From the NCBI GenBank assembly GCA_033063855.1, contig CP093829.1, forward strand, positions 9,930,243 through 9,994,242: a stretch of 64,000 nt of DNA, in the 5' to 3' direction. Below the pieces are notes generated by a model. The model was not told where the DNA came from. It worked only from the letters and a program-made list of their open reading frames with translations, and ran no database searches. This DNA is from Smittia aterrima (taxonomy: Eukaryota > Arthropoda > Insecta > Diptera > Chironomidae). Positions 1 to 20,843 of the stretch are shown one piece after another; within the stretch, counting starts at the first letter, position 1; each line of letters begins with the position of its first letter. Made by a program: the position numbers and the translations under genes.

Positions 1-7559
<7,559 letters not shown>

Positions 7560-10500
7560 GACAACTTAGGACCCATATCAATAAATCACATACCCGAATA
7601 TTATACAACTTTATTAACGAATATTATTGCATTCTTACACATTTTCGTAATGCGAAAGAAAAAAACCACATTTTCCATTATTAGTACCACAGTTCCGTTC
7701 ATTTACCACAAATATGATGATGACGATGGAAAAATGCAGAAGAAGTTCAATAACAAGTAAATAACTTAAGTTTTAACGCCTGCCTTTTAACGACTTATAT
7801 AAAAAGAAAAAAAATTAATAAGATAAAAAGAAGAAAAATGAATTAACACAAACACCCAAACACACTCTCACACTCGACACCTCCTTTTCTGGTTTTTATA
7901 TAAAGAAACATCGACGAAGCGAATTAATGGAAACTCACAGCAGCACGTTAAAATTGAGATGAAAACTTGCCCAGAAGCAGAGTTTCGATTATGTCATTTA
8001 AATAGGAAAATCTTGTTATAAAACTAATTATGATCGTTATGAGACTATAATCTAATAATCTACACCACTCACTTAATCTTTCTATCTATCTCTCTCTCTG
8101 TCTTTCTCTCAGAACACACATTCACACTTCTTCTCCTCCCCCCAAAAAAGCTCAGTTCAATCCCCCACTCAACTCTTCTCCATTTCAAAATCACTCTCAC
8201 AACCACCCCTCTCCCCTAACATACTTAGTTTTGATGGAGAAAATTTGTTCGGTCCATTGAAGGAATTTGCTTTAATTCTATTTCGATAATTACTTCATGC
8301 TTCCAACTAAAAGAACAATTGCCAAATTAATAATTCTAAGTCCGAAGAAGGATCGCACTCGATTGCTTTCTTAATTCTTCTGTTGACATGTCTTCGCACT
8401 TCTAAAGAAAAAAAAATTAAATCAAATTAAACTTTTATGAATGACGTCGTGAGTCTGTTGTCCTTTCTATTATTAAATAATAATTAACGCATGTTACCTT
8501 TTGCCTCAATTAGCAATCGAACGAGAAAAAGTTTATAAAATTTGTTTCCATTTGGTTTAGTCTAATGAACCTTCCGAGTTTATTTATAAAACTGTTATTA
8601 AATGATGCCCAAACAACTCTCTCTCTTTCTCACTCTCTCTGCAAGCTTCGCATGAAGAAAGAAGGAATAAAATCGATTCTAAATCTCTGTCGACAACGAG
8701 AGCTATTTATTTCCTCATACACCCAAAGAGAGACAGCTTGCAAAGCTTAACATGTGATGGATCGTTTATTTTTAAAACGATAAAAAGCCATATTTGATAT
8801 GACGATAATTAGTTTCGTGTTCCGTGCCGCGCACCTTTTCCATCCAACGATCCCCTTCAACTCCATCAACCGTTAAAAGCACATTAAGAAACCCTCTTGC
8901 TCCCCGCATGAGTCCATAATTTTAACAGATTGAGTCTATCTCCTCATCCTCACTCCATTCGGGAGAGATTTTAAAAAATACGTTTTCGGGGAGACGAGAA
9001 GCATATGGATTCAAAAAAAAATAATAAATCATTAATTGATGGCACAGTCTGCACAAACACGATTTTCTCCTACGAAAGGAAGAACTTTTTCACACGTTTT
9101 AGTCAAGACAAAAAAAAAAGATTTAAAAGAAAGAGATAAACAACGCGCAGCCCTAAACAATAAACTCTCTTATTATGGATCGACCAGTTCTTCTCAAGTT
9201 TTCATTAAAAAAAAAACGATATTAAAATAAAAAAATGATAAAATCGTCGCTCTTCTTCGGTTCAATTATGGCTGTCTTTTTACATCAAATACATTTAAAG
9301 ATTAAAGAGAAACGAAAAACAATTCCTTTGATAAGTTTAAAGACAAAAAAAAGTGAAAATATATACAAAGCATGTGATAGACGAAAAAAAATTATTGAAA
9401 GAAAAACACTTAAGCATGTAGTCGCCAGTGAATTTTAAATGAAAAACAAGTCTACTAGGTAAAACAAGAGGAATATCAAAAGAAGTTATAATAAAAAAAA
9501 TGGAAATAAAGAGTAAAATTCTAAAAGGAAATAATGAGAAAACTTTTAAGGCAAAGTTATCATGTAGCGAATCGTTCGTTTCCATTGAATACTCAGACGC
9601 GAATTTTATGTTAGCCTTGATCATCATTTTGAACACACGCCACATCTCATGAACAATCACCACAACATTTTTATATTATTAACTCTCGGGGTGGGGTGTT
9701 GATTTGTAAAAGGGTCTCAACGAAGATAGAAATGTAAAATATTGAATTGTAGTCGAATGAAAACACAAAAAAAAAGTTGTTAAAAGTCGTAATTATATTA
9801 ATCAAAATGTATCGTTTCTTTCGAAAAATATTTGTGCACAAAAGTTTTCCTCTTAAGTTTACAACACAATTGCTGTTTCATCCGAAAATAAATGAAACAG
9901 AAAAAAAAATCGAAATTAATGCTGAAAACGTGAAGCAGGTGCGGAAGATGAGATTAATTGATACAAAAAAAAATGAATTAATTCGTTAAATATCGATGCA
10001 AATATTTTGTAAATAAGCAATTAATTATAACTTAGAAGAAAAAAAAACAAAACAAATCGATGAAAAACTTCTTTCAATGAAAATCGAGTATTGAGCACAA
10101 TTTTTGGCAAAAAAAAATGTTAAAAGAAAAAATAAAACTTTGAGTTCCTTTCGAATGTATCAAGATCTTGATTAAGTCTTTTTGTTAATGTTGGGATTAA
10201 TTAAGTTTGTAATATTCTTCCAAGAGAAATGAACAACACGAGACAAACTAAAGAAAATAATTGATGCAATAAAAGGCATTTCAAGCAGGTAGCTTTTTTG
10301 GCACGTCGTCTTCTTCAAACATTAAATTAAAATCGTAGCGGAAATTGAAATATCTATTGTATAGGTGACAAGTCGATTAAAACCTTTGCGCACCCACTAA
10401 CACACTCACCAGAGGATTTTCCAGAGTCAAGTTGAAGTTCTTTTCTTTCTTAAGTAAAGCAAAAAAAAACATTCGATGGCGTCATCGAAAAGTTTCGTCC

Positions 10501-13500
10501 AAAAGTAGGAAAACATATTCACTTCCCATTTTAAATTCTATCGTCTTTAACTTGTAGTGATGAAGGAGGATGATCTTCGAAAAGCTTCTTGAAGACGAGG
10601 TGCGGTTAATAATTAAGGCGTTAGCCAAAGCGTGACTGAATTTAGAGATGATTCCAATTCGTTTTGGGATGCCCTTGCTTACTGGATTCTCTTTATAGCA
10701 AAAGATCCAACAAAGCCTTTCCTTAGTCATCATTCGATCTTGTGTATAAACAAACTAAATTCACCTCCAACACAAACCTCAATTCTCCGAGTTACTTTAG
10801 TCGGAGCGTTGGTGACGCTTAATCGAAAGAACTTTACGTTATTCAAAATAGTTTCGAAGAAAGAAAGAAGGAAAGAAAAATGAAAAACTTAGTGAAATAA
10901 AGTTATGATTATGTAAATTCAGATGAAAAAACCTATAACCCTTGAAAACAAAAGGATACTCAATAAAGTTTGAGATGAAAATTCGTTTTTTTACCTATCG
11001 ACACTGCTTTACTCTCGTTTGAACTTGTTCTCACATTTCTTGTGAAAGTTAAAAATTGTGCGACTTCATTTCTTGTCTCTAAAGCTTCGAGAGCAACTTC
11101 AGATTCTACTTCGCAGGTTTAGCTTAAACTTTTTGTTGAATTTGTTTTTTGTCGCCCTCGCGAATGTTTTCATGTTGCAGTGATTTGATTTGATGTGATT
11201 TGACTTGGTCGCCTTCTTCCAAGACTTTAAACATTTTGTATTTTGAATATTTCTCCTTTTTTTGTCGTGGTAAGCTCCGCACTTGGTAGGCTCTTCATTC
11301 GAATCGTTAAAGTTTCTTTGGCTTCTACGATAAAATAGAAATATTTCCAAGATGTTATTTTATTTTTGTCGTAGGGTCCTTTCCATCATCCTTCAACCCA
11401 CCCCTGCCCTCTCTCCCTCTAACCAACTCCAATTACGTAAGTTTTTCTCGAATGATGAAAAATATATTTTCTAAATAAATTCTTTCCTCGTGAAAAGAAA
11501 AACAAAATGTAATTTTTGGCTGTGATATATAAAAGTTTTGATTAATTTTTTATTAATAAAATTCTTGCCTGAAACGACTTAGGCAACACACAAAATATAA
11601 AAAAGGGAAAGTTTCGCTCTTCGCTCTTTTAATTGTTTCGACAAAAAGTCACGATACGTCTTGAAAACTTTGAAAAGCAATAAATATTCCAAAACGAATT
11701 TATAGAAAAACTGGAAGAGTCGTCGTTGACAGATATTACTTACTCGATTCCTTTGCCGGATTTATTTTCATTTTCAACGACTCTAAAAGAAAAAACTTTG
11801 AATTCAAAAGCAAAATGTTTAAATCTTGACTCTTTCCCAGACGGTGATGGAAATATTCGCGTCACGAAGCGAAATTGGCACAATTATTATTAGAGCAGAA
11901 GATAAATTAAATATCTAAGCGTCGTGAAAACATTGGCAGCAGAAAAATCAATAAATTTAGACATTAAGCTTGTTTTGCTCATTTAATGGTCTCTCTCATC
12001 TCTTTTACTATAAACAGCTCCGTTGATTTACGATTTTAGTCTGTCTCGCTTATCCCATTTATCATTTTAATCATATGAAGGAAACAAAGCTCTACGGTGT
12101 CTTTGAAGCTTTCGCGAACTTTCCACATAATTTTCATTCGGATTAGTTTGACTCGTAAGAGAAATAAATTGAACGAATAATTGAACGAGAAGAAAAAAAA
12201 ATGCCAAAAATCTGTTCACGCTCATAAAGAAGCCGCACGGCTACAAATCATTGTTCCAAAGGAAATTTTCACTTAATGAATAAAGAAGTAAGATTATGCA
12301 TGTGCATACATGAAATTCTAAAATGTAATACTTGACTTTTAAACTAGGCAAATGTTAATTAAATTGTCTCCTAGATTACAAGAAAAGCTGAAAATGTCAA
12401 AAATAAGCTCAAAGTAGTAAGAAAGTCATTGAAAGAGACACCTCCACTGTCGAGAGAGCCAAGACGTGGGCGATGTAAAATTATAATCCAAGAAGAGCAT
12501 AAGAAGTAGAAAACTTTTACTTATGCAACAGCCGTTGCTGGCAGTGAGGGTGTCGGCGCTTTCATTTTCAATTCCAAGTGGCAGAAAAGACGACGAAGAA
12601 GACTCGAAATCAATTGCAGAAGAAAAATTGTTATAGCAAAAGCTCACATATACACTTTAAGAAGAATCTTTGTTTGACCAAGTTTTTTGTACAGCGAAAT
12701 ACTTTTTTCCATGAAAACCAAAACGACGCAAAATGTGAGAATATATTCATTGCGTAGCAAACACACTCAAGCGGAAATTAAAATCTCTCGGAAAAGAAGT
12801 TTTGTTGTTAGTCAGAAAAAAAATCCTCGTCCCCGTTTCATTGTGCACCTCGTTTTGGTAGAAGCGAGCGAATCAATCTCAAACCTCAATTTTACATTTT
12901 TATTCCTCGTTAAGATTGAAAACAAATCAACACCACAACCAGCAAGAAAATCCTTGAACATGTAAAATGGTTTAATATTCAAAAAAAAAAGAGAAAACAA
13001 AAAGCCGGCGAACGTTTGCATTTATGTAAACTAAAACGAAAACGTCTTTTCGCAACGATAAGAGCGAAAACATTTCAAGCACATTGTAAGAATGAAAGGA
13101 AGTTTTCCGTTAAACTATTTACATGTAATTGCATAAATTGCTTTTTCCGACAGAGAAAAAATCTTTTGTTAAATATTTATCAGGACGAAGACCGTTTCGT
13201 AAATTGAGTCTCACAACCTCTGACTTTTTCATTCGACGAAAGCTTACAATGATGCACACAAAAGCTGCCACGAAAAATTCCTTGAAAGTTCCGAGATTTT
13301 CCGCTCTTATTCAGAAAATAACACTCACACATAAAGTCTCTCTCGCCACACATCTCCGCAACCTCACGAAATTGATTAAATTAAAAGAACTTCGATTTTT
13401 GCGAAAGTTAAGAAACACATAACTTAATGAGTTAAGGAAAACCAAAAAACACTTAAGAAAAAAGACTAATTGAAAAGTATAAAACATGAAAAACATGATG

Positions 13501-14318
13501 CAAAGATTATTAAGTAAATAGAGATTATGAATAAATTCAAAATGTACATTTATTTCATTTATGAGTTGAAAATATGTAATCAAGCAAATGAAGTGAAGAA
13601 ATAAATAAACAGTAATGAAAAAATGAAGGAAATAAATAAGGAAATGTCGTATTTTATTCTCTAATCCAGGAAAGCTTTTCAGGAGTCATCAGGAGAACAT
13701 TTTTTTTCTTGATTGAGATTAATGAAGAATCAGATAATCGAGGGACTGCGTTGCTAAGGAGAAAAAGTTAAATTTTGATCGTCGCAAAAGTGAAAATAAG
13801 AGAACCAAACCCAAAAAGTTTTCTTCTTTTTGTTCTTTACATGATTTTTCTTATGTAAAGCTGAATAAATAATTTTGCTGAATATGCTGCGATTGATGAA
13901 TTTTTTAGTTGACTTTTGTATTTAATTTTGTGATGGAAATGATTTAAATATTTCAGATGCATTTCAACTAAATTTAAGCAAGTTTGATATTAAGAGAAAT
14001 AATCTGAAAAACATAAAATATCTCGGATTAATGTTTTGCCTTGCCCCGCGCGTATTCAGCACAAAAATATTCATCGATTTTTTTTTCTTGATTCAGATAA
14101 TCTGGATGGAAATTTAGAACTTTTACTGCCGATAAATTGAAATAAACCACTCAAGGATGTCTTCAACTGTCGAACCGTTGACATTATCACGAGGTAAACT
14201 TGGAGTGCAATGAGATTCAGCCGAATTTTCCGATAAGAACAATTAATTTTCATTGCTCCTCCTGTTCTATTTATAACTTTATGAGTTTTCCTCATAATCT
14301 CGATCTTTTCTTTTTTAG
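7560..14318. other. Intergenic: Rdl 3' UTR and upstream of veli
   Basis: The first part must be Rdl 3' UTR; an AATAAA-type signal occurs at about 7579 (TCAATAAATC) and several more follow, so the UTR length cannot be fixed. The rest is very AT-rich with poly-A/T runs and TC-rich tracts near 8085-8220. The first coding exon of veli (about a dozen residues ending in one base of an Asp codon) should lie upstream of 14318, but I could not identify it. Small open frames at 9036-9230, 12687-12965 and 13016-13422 look like chance. Confidence 0.6.
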
Positions 14319-14872
14319 ATATCGCTCGTGCCATTGAGCTTCTTGATAAGCTGCAGATGAGTGGAGAAGTTCCAGCCACTAAGCTCGCAGCCCTTCAAAA
14401 AGTTTTACAATCAGACTTTCTGAATGCAGTAAGAGAAGTTTACGAACATGTTTATGAGACAGTTGACATTCAGGGATCTCTGGATGTTCGTGCTTCTGCA
14501 ACAGCCAAAGCAACGGTCGCTAGTTTTGCTGCTAGCGAAGGCCATGCACATCCTCGTGTCGTTGAGCTTCCAAAAACAGACGAAGGTCTCGGATTTAATG
14601 TGATGGGTGGAAAAGAACAAAATAGCCCAATCTACATCTCTCGTATTATCCCTGGAGGTGTCGCTGATCGACATGGTGGACTTAAACGAGGTGATCAGTT
14701 ATTGTCTGTTAATGGAGTATCAGTTGAAGGAGAAAACCACGAGAAAGCCGTAGAGCTCTTGAAGCAAGCCATCGGATCTGTTAAATTAGTCGTTCGTTAT
14801 ACACCAAAAGTTCTCGAGGAAATGGAAAATCGATTCCAGAAGCAAACAAATCGGCGACGACAGTTTCAATAA
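14319..14872 (+). CDS. veli: Veli / Lin-7 scaffold (L27 + PDZ), first exon missing
   Basis: Lin-7 family adaptor of the Lin-2/Lin-7/Lin-10 complex, which holds receptors and junction proteins at synapses and epithelial junctions. The exon starts after TTTTTTAG at 14311-14318, in phase 2 (a G from the previous exon completes Asp), and runs to TAA at 14870-14872, 183 residues. The L27 heterodimerisation domain occupies about the first 60 residues (IARAIELLDKLQMSGEVP...). The PDZ domain follows (VVELPKTDEGLGFNVMGG) with the GLGF carboxylate-binding loop intact and IIPGGVADRHGGLKRGDQLL downstream. The C-terminus (RFQKQTNRRRQFQ) matches the family. Fly Veli is about 195 residues, so only about 12 N-terminal residues are missing. 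An internal Met at 14357 is not the start because L27 begins upstream. The stop codon overlaps an AATAAA. It is convergent with Arp6, 281 bases away. Confidence 0.94.
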
Positions 14873-15153
14873 ATTTACTTTCAGTCGCACCACATCGCTC
14901 TTTATTACTCGTTAAGTGGCCATTTACCTTCTAGGATCAAACTAAATCAAAAACTTAGTAACAAAAAGTGTTGAGAACTCACCGATTTGTGTTTCAAATA
15001 ATTTATTTGATTTTTTATTTTTTTATTGTACTGTTCGTATTCTGAGTCTTAACCCCTTTGCAGTGCGTCTCTCACTTGACCCTCTCATGATTTGTTTGAT
15101 GTTGACGCAGAATAAATGGAAAATTATATTACAATTCAATCGAGCAGAGGTTT

Positions 15154-16400
15154 TCAATTTTCTCCGCCAAACAGCAAACTTCGAATTGATCCGTTTTCTT
15201 CGTAGTCTTGTCGAGTTATGCAAAGCTTATCGAAATCTGGTTCTTGTGACATGTGAAATCCTCCTTCCCACGCATATGTTGCAGGATCCTCTGGAAGCAT
15301 TACATTGACATCATACCAAGCTGGAGCCATGCTTCGAATATCTTTCTGTAATCTTGCTTGCATTCCTGGAAATTTCGCTGAACCGCCGATGACGACAATG
15401 TTTGCATAAAGATGTGGACGAGTTTCCTCTGGACAAGAGCTAATTGAGTTGATCACAGCTTCAGTGATTCCCATTTGATTGATTCCGATGTCTGATGGAT
15501 GGAAGAAGAGTTCAGGGACAGCAAATCTTTCATTATTCAATCGTAGGATTTGATATTCATCGCTCTTTTTGGCTGTTCCTGCGGCTTGAAGATATCCACG
15601 CTTGATCGTTGTGCAATCTGGCAAAACATACTCGCGAACAATTGGATTTTGAGCCGTTGGTAGTTTCGCTATTCTCATATCCGCGTAGAAGTCTTCTGAC
15701 ACGAAACAACTGTCTTCTTTCACTTGATTGATAACGTAACTCTCGTCCATTACGTTGAGCTGACGATATGAAATAATCTCTTTGAAATGATTTGTGAGCA
15801 TTTTTCCACCAATGTCAATCCTTCGAACTGCCGACAGAACTTTCTTGCCTTTGACAATTGGCACAACATGACTAAAACTATAACCGAGATCGATGACGAG
15901 ACAGCAAAGTGGCATTGAGTCTTCTTGTGTGTTTGTGTAATTGTAAGCGCAGAGATCTGGAGCCGTTGTTCTTGCTAGAGCGCAGCAATCGTATTCTTCA
16001 AAGAAAATTTCTACCATTGCCTCTTGAATGATAGGAAAATTGAAGAGCGGCTCAGTTATAATCAGTTTAGTGTCGCTGAAGTTGATTGGATATTCTGTTG
16101 AGAAGATGTAGTCAAAGACGTTCTTCTGAACTTCCCAATTTGTGATATATCCTTTTGTGAAGCTAAGAATATAGAAAAGTCCTGAAATATCTCTGCATTC
16201 TTCAATTTGATTGCCGATAAAGGGTCGCCGCTTCTCGCTCTTTGCTTTCATGATGCAGTTTGGAATTATTCTAAAAAGGAAACATAAACAAAGTTGCCGC
16301 AAATAGTTTTTTTGACACAAACTTACTTTGGACTGCTTTCATCGATCCTTCCAATCTTCACACTGCATGCGCCGTTATCAATACAGACAATATTTGCCAT
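15154..16400 (-). CDS. Arp6: Actin-related protein 6 (Arp6)
   Basis: Nuclear actin-related protein of the SWR1/SRCAP-type remodelling complex that exchanges H2A.Z; in flies it is also linked to heterochromatin. Two exons: 16327-16400 (ATG at 16398-16400) and 15154-16270, joined by a 56-base intron, giving 396 residues, the usual family length. The N-terminus reads MANIVCIDNGACSVKIG, the actin-fold phosphate loop. Then comes PNCIMKAKSEKRRPFIGNQI, typical of Arp6. LVIDLGYSFSHVVPIVKGKK is the second phosphate loop, IGGSAKFPGMQARLQKDIR the adenosine motif region, and YAWEGGFHMS the C-terminal signature. There are no breaks. It is divergent from the zinc-finger gene with 283 bases between start codons, so they probably share a promoter region. 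TTTATT motifs near 15001-15026 on + are candidate poly(A) signals. Confidence 0.95.
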
Positions 16401-16683
16401 TTTGATGTTTAGTTAAGCGGTTTAAGCCAAAAAGAATTTTTGTTACTTTTTCAGATTTGACGTTAGACGAATTTCACTGAACACACCAAAATTTGTAAAC
16501 AAAAAAAATTTGAAATTGAAATATTTTAAAATTGTTATTTCAAGTCTAAAAGCCATTAAATAAACCAATAAATCCATAAAAAAGTTTGCTGCTACTCTAA
16601 GCAACTGTAAACTATTCAATTCAAGTAAGTTCCTTCAATTAAAATATTTTTAAATATAAAATTAACTTTTTGATAATTTTAGA
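16401..16683. promoter_or_regulatory. Divergent promoter between Arp6 and the zinc-finger gene
   Basis: 283 bases separate the two ATGs. On the + side a 5' UTR exon appears to end near 16624 (TTCAA followed by GTAAGT) and a 58-base intron ends at AG 16681-16682, one base before the ATG at 16684. No TATA box is obvious; the compact bidirectional arrangement is inferred from position. Confidence 0.5.
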
Positions 16684-19600
16684 ATGAATGAGGACGCCAG
16701 ATCGTTGTTGAAATCTCTTGAGCTTCCTGATTACATTCCGCTACTGCTGGAGATCTATGGAATACAAACAATGAATGCTTTGACTCAGCTCAACGAGAGT
16801 ACAATTGAAGAAGTTGTAGCTTATGTCAAGGATGGAACTCTCGAGGAAATCGTCGATTTGGACTCAAAAGAAAACAAGATTAAATATCTCGGATTCGATT
16901 ACAAAAATCTGCAGAAATTCAATTTCGCTCCTTTTCACTTAAAATCACTACGAAAAGTTAGCGAATTGGCTCAAATAACACAAAGAATGATACAAGCAAA
17001 CATGAAAAGTGAAGTTACAAGTGACAACTCAACTGAGAACGAGAACGATGCTGACAATTCTAACACGGTCGTGATGATAAAGAAGAAGGATAGTCCAAGA
17101 GGAAGAAAATCCAAAGAAACATTCGACCAAGAAAGCGTCATTGCTGAAACAATTCTGACAAAGACGAACGAATGTTTGGCTGCATCGAACATTCCAAATC
17201 GTGCTACTCCAGACAACATTAAAGTTTTGTTCATAGAAAGTAAGAACATATTCAGCGCACACATTGATTGTCCAGTTGCTGGATGCGAGAAGACTATTGC
17301 TCTCGGATTCAGTCAATATTTGTCACCTTCAATTGCTAACTTCAAGCGACATGTTCACATTAATCATTTAAATCAGTCAACTAAAAGGTATCTAAATAAT
17401 CTCAGCACTCTCATTTATAAATTTTGATTACAACAAATTGTTCTAGAACCTCCTCAAGCATGAGAACAGAAGTGCCAGTTGCAGCTGACAATTACCCAGA
17501 ATCTGATATTGAAGTTGAGGAGACAATCAGGAAGAGAAAGAGCTTGATAAAAGGCAAACTAACATTCGAACAAGCTGATGCTTACCAAGAGGATCTAATT
17601 GCGCAGATTCTTTCGAAGACGAACGAATGCTTAGCTGAAACAATATTTCCTGATCGCGCTTTATCCGAAAACATAAAAGTCTCCTATGATCAGGACAAGA
17701 AAATGTACAGTGCACATGTCGATTGTCCAGTTGCTGGCTGTAACAAAGCGATAGCTCTTTCCTTTAGCCAATATTTGTCACCATCAATGGCCAACTACAG
17801 ACGGCATGTCAACATAAATCATTTATGCTTAATACAGAAAAGGTAAATTATCTTATTAATCTCATTTTTAAAATCTTAATTTAATTCTTTTTTCATAGAA
17901 CTCCTTCAAAGATATCAGAAAAGCACGGAGAATCCGAAGTCATTGAACCGATCGTGAAGAAAAAGAAGAGCTTTAAAAAAGGCGAATTAACGTACGAACA
18001 GGCAGTTGCTTATGAAGAAGTTCTTGTGTCGCAGATTCTATCAAAAGCGAACGAAATCTTGAGCTCATTACCATTTCATGAACGAGCTTCATCAGAAAAC
18101 ATTAAAGTTTCATATGACGTAGATAAGAAAATGTTCAGCGCTTCTGTTGATTGCCCTGTTGCTGGATGCCAGAAGATGAGCGCTCTTTCCTTCAGCCAAT
18201 ACATGTCGCCTTCTGTGGCAAACTTTAAACGTCATCTCACTAATCATTTAGACATTGACACTGGAACAGTAATAAAATCCATGAAAAGTCAACCGAATCG
18301 TGCACCCACGAAAACAAAACAGAGTTTGATGACATCTCAATATGAAGTAGAGAGGATTGAGGAGTTAGAAGATCACGACACAGGCGGCGAATTCGTGGAA
18401 GAACTAGAACCCGAACCAGAAATCATGGATTATTGCTTTATTTGTCATGAACAACTAGGATCAATCCGCGCCGACTTCTCGGTCGCCTCGTCTTTCTCAG
18501 AAAAAAGTATTTCCAATATTTTTGGTAAGTTTTCCCTAAAAATATTTATTTTCAAATTTTTATTTGTCTTTTCTGTTTTAGAATCATTCTCAGATTGCAA
18601 ACTGTCTGACGAAGTTGTTTTGAGTTCAGAAATCTGTGAAAACTGTTACATCAAATTCAACGAACTCGACGAACATCAAACAAATGCAAAACGAATTGAG
18701 GAAGAGATCTTGATGGCTTATCACTCAATCAAGTACGAACAAGAGGACTATTTAGTGGAACAAGATGATAATATCGTTGAAGTGATGTTTATCAATGATG
18801 AGAATAGCGAAACATTTGAAGAATTCGATAGGGACACGAAGAAGCTCAAAATTAAGAGCAAACTCAAATCTCCAGGGAAGAGACTAATGAGTAGAACAAA
18901 GAAAGACCCAGATGAAGGTTTGATTGTCGTGGAAGTTGGCGGAGAAAAAGCTTATCAATGCGAATTCTGCAATAAAATTTGCAGCGATCGAATCAAACTA
19001 AAGAAACATCACCTCATTCACGACGAAACCATTTATCAATGCGACATCTGCCAGAAAACGTATAAATCATTCTCAAGTTATCAGCAACATAAGAAAACAC
19101 ATGAGGAAAAGTCTTGTCTGCAATGGTAAGTTTTCTCTCAATGTCAACAAGAATAAATGTTCAGCGATTTCCTTTCAGCGATCTTTGTGACAAACGCTAC
19201 ACAAATAAGACTTTAATGAGAAGACATATAGAATCAATTCATCTTCAGCGAAAGGATCACATTTGTGCAATTTGTGGTAAGATTATCTGTAAACATGTTT
19301 TAAAGCTTTCTCAACTCAATTGGATTTTTTTTACTTATAGGAAAGGGCTTTGCACTCGTCTCAACGCTAAACACTCACATGTTTTCTCACCAGGATAACA
19401 GAGACGGTTCGAATACTAAATTGAGATAATCTAATGATTGACGAGCTAACAATCAAAATCTCTTTCAGTTGTTTGTGCGCTTTGCGGCTTCAGAACTTAC
19501 AATAATCAAAAAATGAAGCGTCATATGGTAAGACCAAATAAGTTTTCAATTTAATTGAACTACAAAGATTTTATTTCAGACATCTCACACTAAAGAGCGA

Positions 19601-19846
19601 AACTTCTCTTGTCATATTTGCGATAAACGATTCCTCTACAGCTACAACGTTCAAGCTCACATCAAGCACGTCCATGAGCGCGTAAAGCGACCAACTAATG
19701 AAGAGAAGCTGACATGTCAGTTCTGTAATAAACGCTTCCCACTAATTTGGAAGTTAAAATTACACCTTGCAGAGGTTCATCAGATCATAGAAGAAGAAGA
19801 AGGGGAACCAAATATTCACAGCAAAAACGTTCACTTACCTAAGTAA
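16684..19846 (+). CDS. Multi-zinc-finger protein: SAM-like domain, triplicated module, internal ZAD, seven C2H2 fingers
   Basis: Probable nuclear DNA-binding regulator. Exons: 16684-17387, 17447-17842, 17899-18524, 18582-19125, 19179-19276, 19341-19406, 19469-19527, 19580-19846 (TAA 19844-19846). They sum to 2760 bases (919 residues) with consistent phase. Residues about 5-75 look SAM-like (LLKSLELPDYIPLLLEIYG). Three copies of a roughly 85-residue module follow, one per exon 1, 2 and 3. Each has an ILxKxNE helix, an ENIKV strand and DCPVAGC...FSQYxSPSxANxxRHxxxNHL, a divergent CxxxxC...HxxxxH finger. A ZAD-like pair (CFIC...ICENC) spans the exon 3/4 junction. Seven C2H2 fingers follow, from YQCEFC to LTCQFC. 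Exon 6 uses donor ACG/GTTCGA, weaker than the others. I recognise no named orthologue. Confidence 0.88.
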
Positions 19847-20843
19847 ATCTGCTCACTCAAACATTTAACTGAACTCTGTAACTGAATTTAATTAAAATAT
19901 TTTCATCTTTATCCATGTTTGTTATTTATTTGTATAATTTAAATGATTTTAACTTAACATAAACGATACAATTGAACTATTTGCTTTGACAGAATGCAAA
20001 TTGTGATTGAATAATTGAGTGAGACGAACGAAAAACATTTCAGCTAAGTTAATATTCTAATTAGGACTCTGCTGCACAATTAATGGAATTAAATGCTTTG
20101 AGATTCATTCATTGTCTAATAAGATGTGATATCTTCAATATAATGCTGTTGTCTAATCTACGCAATCTTCATCGTAATATCAACAGAATTCACTTTCCCT
20201 AATTTATTTTAAATTAAGTACACGATTCGTCTAATTTATTTTAATGATTATGATCAGCGACTGTCGCCACGTGAACGGAAAAACTGGCTTACTTTACTTA
20301 TCAATGACATTTCAATACATAATGCACAGTTAAATGTTTAATTTTTGTCAATTTTTGGGATTTCTCATTTTAGAACTTGAAGCGCATAAAATTTGTTTGT
20401 TCCACAATATCTTTTAGTAAACTTTCTTTATGTCGAGCAACGCGTTAAATTAAAAAGGAAAAGAAAACAATTTCGAGGCATTAACTTCTTCACGATAAAA
20501 ATTATTTTCTAACGACTTTGACTTTCCTTTCGTCTCATAAGTTAATTTTGTGATAAAACTCCTCTCAAATTGTCCTATAAACAGCATATCTCTCTGCCAC
20601 CTCGAAACATAGCCAAACTCAGATGCGAACCGCGTACTTTAGTTTATTTTTTACTTAGCCATCCATTAGAGAGATCAAATGTTTAATTAGACCGCGCGCC
20701 ACACTTCCCCACTCGGACTCGCGTTTCTGCTTTTCGTGTTTGGGGCGATTACTTAGAAAGCATTTTTCAGTGAGACACACACATCATGGATATCGTAATT
20801 TGAGTTGTGAGTGAAAGCATTTACCACAAAACTACAGCTAATA
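19847..20843. other. Intergenic, two convergent 3' regions
   Basis: Just under 1 kb between the zinc-finger stop and the nwk stop, holding the two 3' UTRs. TTAATTAAAATATT near 19889 is a possible 3' end for the + gene. No other feature is seen. Confidence 0.6.

Noticed and set aside
9036..13422. Small frames at 9036-9230, 9337-9663, 12687-12965, 13016-13422
   Set aside because: Lys/Phe-rich products of AT-rich DNA with no family resemblance or splice support.
14071..14379. Minus-strand frame overlapping the veli start
   Set aside because: Antisense shadow of the veli exon and intron.
18525..18581. Continuous coding across 18525-18581 in the zinc-finger gene
   Set aside because: Canonical GT/AG ends and a hydrophobic insertion inside a ZAD argue for an intron; kept only as a finding on possible retention.
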